This document shows positions 62,330 to 64,000 of a stretch of 64,000 bases of DNA, in pieces. The notes under the pieces were generated by a model, which worked only from the letters and a program-made list of their open reading frames with translations, searched no databases and was not told the origin of the DNA. The stretch is from positions 3,017,276 to 3,081,275 of the forward strand of contig NZ_AQUI01000002.1 in assembly GCF_000371785.1 (NCBI RefSeq), in the 5' to 3' direction. The position numbers and the translations under genes were made by a program. How positions within the stretch are numbered: the stretch's first letter is position 1; each line of letters opens with the position of its first letter. This DNA is from Actinopolyspora halophila DSM 43834 (GTDB lineage: Bacteria > Actinomycetota > Actinomycetes > Mycobacteriales > Pseudonocardiaceae).

Positions 62330-62620
62330 ATGGACTTTCTCGTCCGCATCGATACAGCACGCGTCTACGAGCTGCCGACCGACGAGCTCGAGGACATCAT
62401 CAGCCGCGAGCGCGCGCGAGGTCGCGAACTCATGGCCGAGGGCGTGCTGCGTCACCTCTGGAGTGTGCCCGGCCGGAGCGCCAACATCGGCATCTGGAGC
62501 ACGGCCGATGCCGATGCCCTCAACGACGCACTGGCGAGCTTGCCGATCCGGCCCTACGCCGACATCGACGTAACACCGCTGGCCACCCATCCCATGACAG
62601 CCGAGAACCCAGCGACGTAG
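62330..62620 (+). CDS. Muconolactone isomerase-like protein
   Basis: A 96-residue ferredoxin-fold protein of the MIase family: FLVRIDTARVYELPTDEL, LMAEGVLRHLWSVPGRSAN, PIRPYADIDVTPLATHP. The family isomerises muconolactone in the beta-ketoadipate pathway, but no catB/catD-type genes are adjacent, so it may act on another lactone. GGAGG lies 5 bases before ATG. First gene under the palindrome, together with the old yellow enzyme. Confidence 0.82.
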   Translation: MDFLVRIDTARVYELPTDELEDIISRERARGRELMAEGVLRHLWSVPGRSANIGIWSTADADALNDALASLPIRPYADIDVTPLATHPMTAENPAT

Positions 62621-62718
62621 TGCACGACGCCGTGGCCTGGCCAGTCGGCGTCTGAACCACTGAACGCCGCACGCTCAGCCACCCGAGCACCTCCCACCGC
62701 CGCCTGAAGGAGCAGACA

Positions 62719-63831
62719 TTGACCCGCACCGCAACGCCGACCACCCCGCCGCCGGAGTGGGTGGATGCAGACGCAACGCCCTGGACAGACATGCAGTTGC
62801 GGGACCTGACCCTGCCCAACCGCGTGTGGCTCTCGCCGATGTGCCAGTACTCGGCCGACGAGCACGGCGCTCCCACCGGCTGGCACCTGGCCCATTACGG
62901 CGCGAGAGCTGCCGGGGGAGTCGGAATGGTGATGGTCGAGGCCACCGCTGTCGCGCCGGACATGCGCACCACTGTCGGCGACCTGGGCCTGTGGAGTAAG
63001 CGCCAGGTCGACGCGCACCGGCGACTGGCCGAACTCATCCGCTCAGTCGGTTCCGTCCCGGCGGTCCAGCTGGGCCTCGCGGGGCGGAAGAGCTCGCACG
63101 GCATCCCGTGGGACAACACGGGCACACGTCACCCCGTGTCGCCCGCCGATGGTGGATGGCAGCCGCTCGCACCCTCGCCGCTGCCGTTCTCCGGACTCAC
63201 AACACCCCGGTCGATGAGCGCAGCGGACATCGACCGAGTGCTCGGAGACGTCGAACGCGCAGCCCGCAACGCCCACCGAGCCGGCTACGAGGCCCTCGGG
63301 CTGCAAGGGTCGAACGGCTACCTGTTCCATCAGTTCCTCTCCCCACTGGCCAACGAGCGCACCGACGCATGGGGTGGTGACCTCGAGGGGCGACTACGAT
63401 TCCCGCTCGCGGTGGTGTCCGCCCTGCGGGCAGGGTGGCCTGCGGAGAAGCCCCTCGTGATCCGCACGCCGGTCACCGACCTGCTCGAGGCAGGGGTGAC
63501 CACCGACGACACCGAGGTCCTCGTCGCTCGCATGGCCGAGCTCGGCGTGGACCTGGTCGACATCAACTCCGGCGTTCTCGTCCCCGAAGCACCCCGCCCC
63601 TCCGAGCCGCTCGAGAACACCCGGTTCGCGCAACGCCTTCGGAAGCTCGGCATGCTGACCGCCACCTCCGGCTCGGTCACCGAAGCACACCAACTCCACG
63701 AGGCCATCCCGAACTCGGTGGACGCTCTGCTCGTCGGCCGGGCAATGCTCCGCGACCCCTACTGGGCGCTCCGCGCGCGCGGTGGGCCGCCGACCGACGT
63801 GTGGCCCAAGCAGTACCACCGGGCGTTCTGA
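62719..63831 (+). CDS. Old yellow enzyme family NADH:flavin oxidoreductase
   Basis: A 370-residue YqjM-like TIM barrel: LSPMCQYSADEHGAPTGWHL (FMN site with Cys), VQLGLAGRKSSHG, NGYLFHQFLSPLANERTDAWG and ALLVGRAMLRDPYW. The substrate-binding pair, His-x-x-His or His-x-x-Asn in the family, reads LQGSNGYL (Gln-x-x-Asn), and QLAHAGR is QLGLAGR, so activity toward usual enones may be changed. TTG start with AAGGAG 6 bases upstream. Probably co-transcribed with the isomerase. Confidence 0.87.
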   Translation: MTRTATPTTPPPEWVDADATPWTDMQLRDLTLPNRVWLSPMCQYSADEHGAPTGWHLAHYGARAAGGVGMVMVEATAVAPDMRTTVGDLGLWSKRQVDAHRRLAELIRSVGSVPAVQLGLAGRKSSHGIPWDNTGTRHPVSPADGGWQPLAPSPLPFSGLTTPRSMSAADIDRVLGDVERAARNAHRAGYEALGLQGSNGYLFHQFLSPLANERTDAWGGDLEGRLRFPLAVVSALRAGWPAEKPLVIRTPVTDLLEAGVTTDDTEVLVARMAELGVDLVDINSGVLVPEAPRPSEPLENTRFAQRLRKLGMLTATSGSVTEAHQLHEAIPNSVDALLVGRAMLRDPYWALRARGGPPTDVWPKQYHRAF

Positions 63832-63920
63832 CCCGCCCGGCAAGTCCGCTGCTCACCGGCAACAACCCGAAACCCTGCCGGAGGACCGACAGCAGACCCC
63901 GCCCCGGGCAGGAGAACGAC

Positions 63921-64000
63921 TCAGCACCGGCCGACCGCGGCCCAGAACGCGTTGCGGGCGCCCTCCGGTATCACGTCCGTGTCCGGCCGCCACTCGGTGG
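63921..64000 (-). CDS. C-terminal end of an unknown gene (cut by window edge)
   Basis: Minus-strand frame open to the window end, translating to TEWRPDTDVIPEGARNAFWA and then AVGRC-stop. It reads like protein and converges on the oxidoreductase gene. Family cannot be named from 26 residues. Confidence 0.45.
   Translation of the reverse strand, partial: TEWRPDTDVIPEGARNAFWAAVGRC

Noticed and set aside
1..64000. CRISPR arrays, tRNA or rRNA genes
   Set aside because: No regularly spaced repeats, cloverleaf or rRNA-like sequence was seen on either strand by eye; a dedicated tRNA or CRISPR scan was not possible.

Overview
The window is G+C-rich DNA (about 70%) from an actinomycete. It uses many GTG/TTG starts and carries several XRE(DUF5753)-DUF397 regulator pairs, WhiJ/Scr-like genes typical of Streptomyces and Pseudonocardiales relatives. 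The gene families suggest Saccharopolyspora/Actinopolyspora-like genera, but the sequence alone does not fix the genus. No rRNA, tRNA or CRISPR array was seen.

Region 1 (1-6.6 kb, + strand) is an acyl-CoA/polyketide-type operon. It has the end of a short-chain dehydrogenase, a metallo-beta-lactamase-fold hydrolase, a crotonyl-CoA carboxylase/reductase homologue, a carboxymuconolactone-decarboxylase-like protein, a ketosynthase and a fused two-domain family I CoA-transferase. The last genes overlap, and a hairpin terminator closes the unit.

Region 2 (7-43.5 kb, mostly - strand) is a defence island. It contains every component of a class 1 DISARM system: drmD and drmMI (35-38 and 31-35 kb), then drmA, drmB and drmC (22-15 kb). 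Downstream of drmC the same-strand run continues, the first step by stop/start overlap, into four more genes: an HTH-methylase-specificity fusion, a Ser/Thr kinase with TPR-like repeats, a UvrD-type helicase with a RelE-like N-terminus, and a GmrSD-like DUF262/HNH protein. An 8-kb mosaic splits the system between drmMI and drmA. It holds a Shedu-type DUF4263 nuclease between two copies of a roughly 290-bp DUF397 repeat, a second decayed copy of the drmMI 3' end, a TnpB gene, an excisionase-like HTH gene and a dead IS5-type transposase. Upstream of drmD lie a TPR-like protein, a broken DUF397 gene, a second HTH-methylase-specificity fusion and, divergently, a DndB/DGQHR-like protein. Both fusion methylases carry Cys-Ser-Pro-Pro-(Phe/Tyr) where adenine methylases have Asn-Pro-Pro-(Phe/Tyr).

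Region 3 (43.5-54 kb) is accessory DNA: small membrane and secreted proteins, a broken kinase gene, an XRE-DUF397 pair divergent from three small genes, a decayed DDE transposase, and a probable toxin-immunity pair (a DddA/SCP1.201-like deaminase followed by an overlapping Imm1-like gene).

Region 4 (54-64 kb) has the frameshifted 3' end of a type I restriction gene (hsdR), then a 1786-residue SF1 helicase with a C-terminal Vsr/DUF559-like nuclease domain, read from a TTG start. After a 21-bp terminator stem come two membrane proteins, then an ArsR-type repressor divergent from a muconolactone isomerase-like gene and an old yellow enzyme homologue, with a perfect palindrome between them.

The main theme is a layered defence locus built by repeated insertion and recombination. 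The most unusual parts are the extended and split DISARM operon with its Ser-Pro-Pro methylase pair, the Shedu insertion between repeats, the deaminase-immunity pair and the giant helicase-nuclease.
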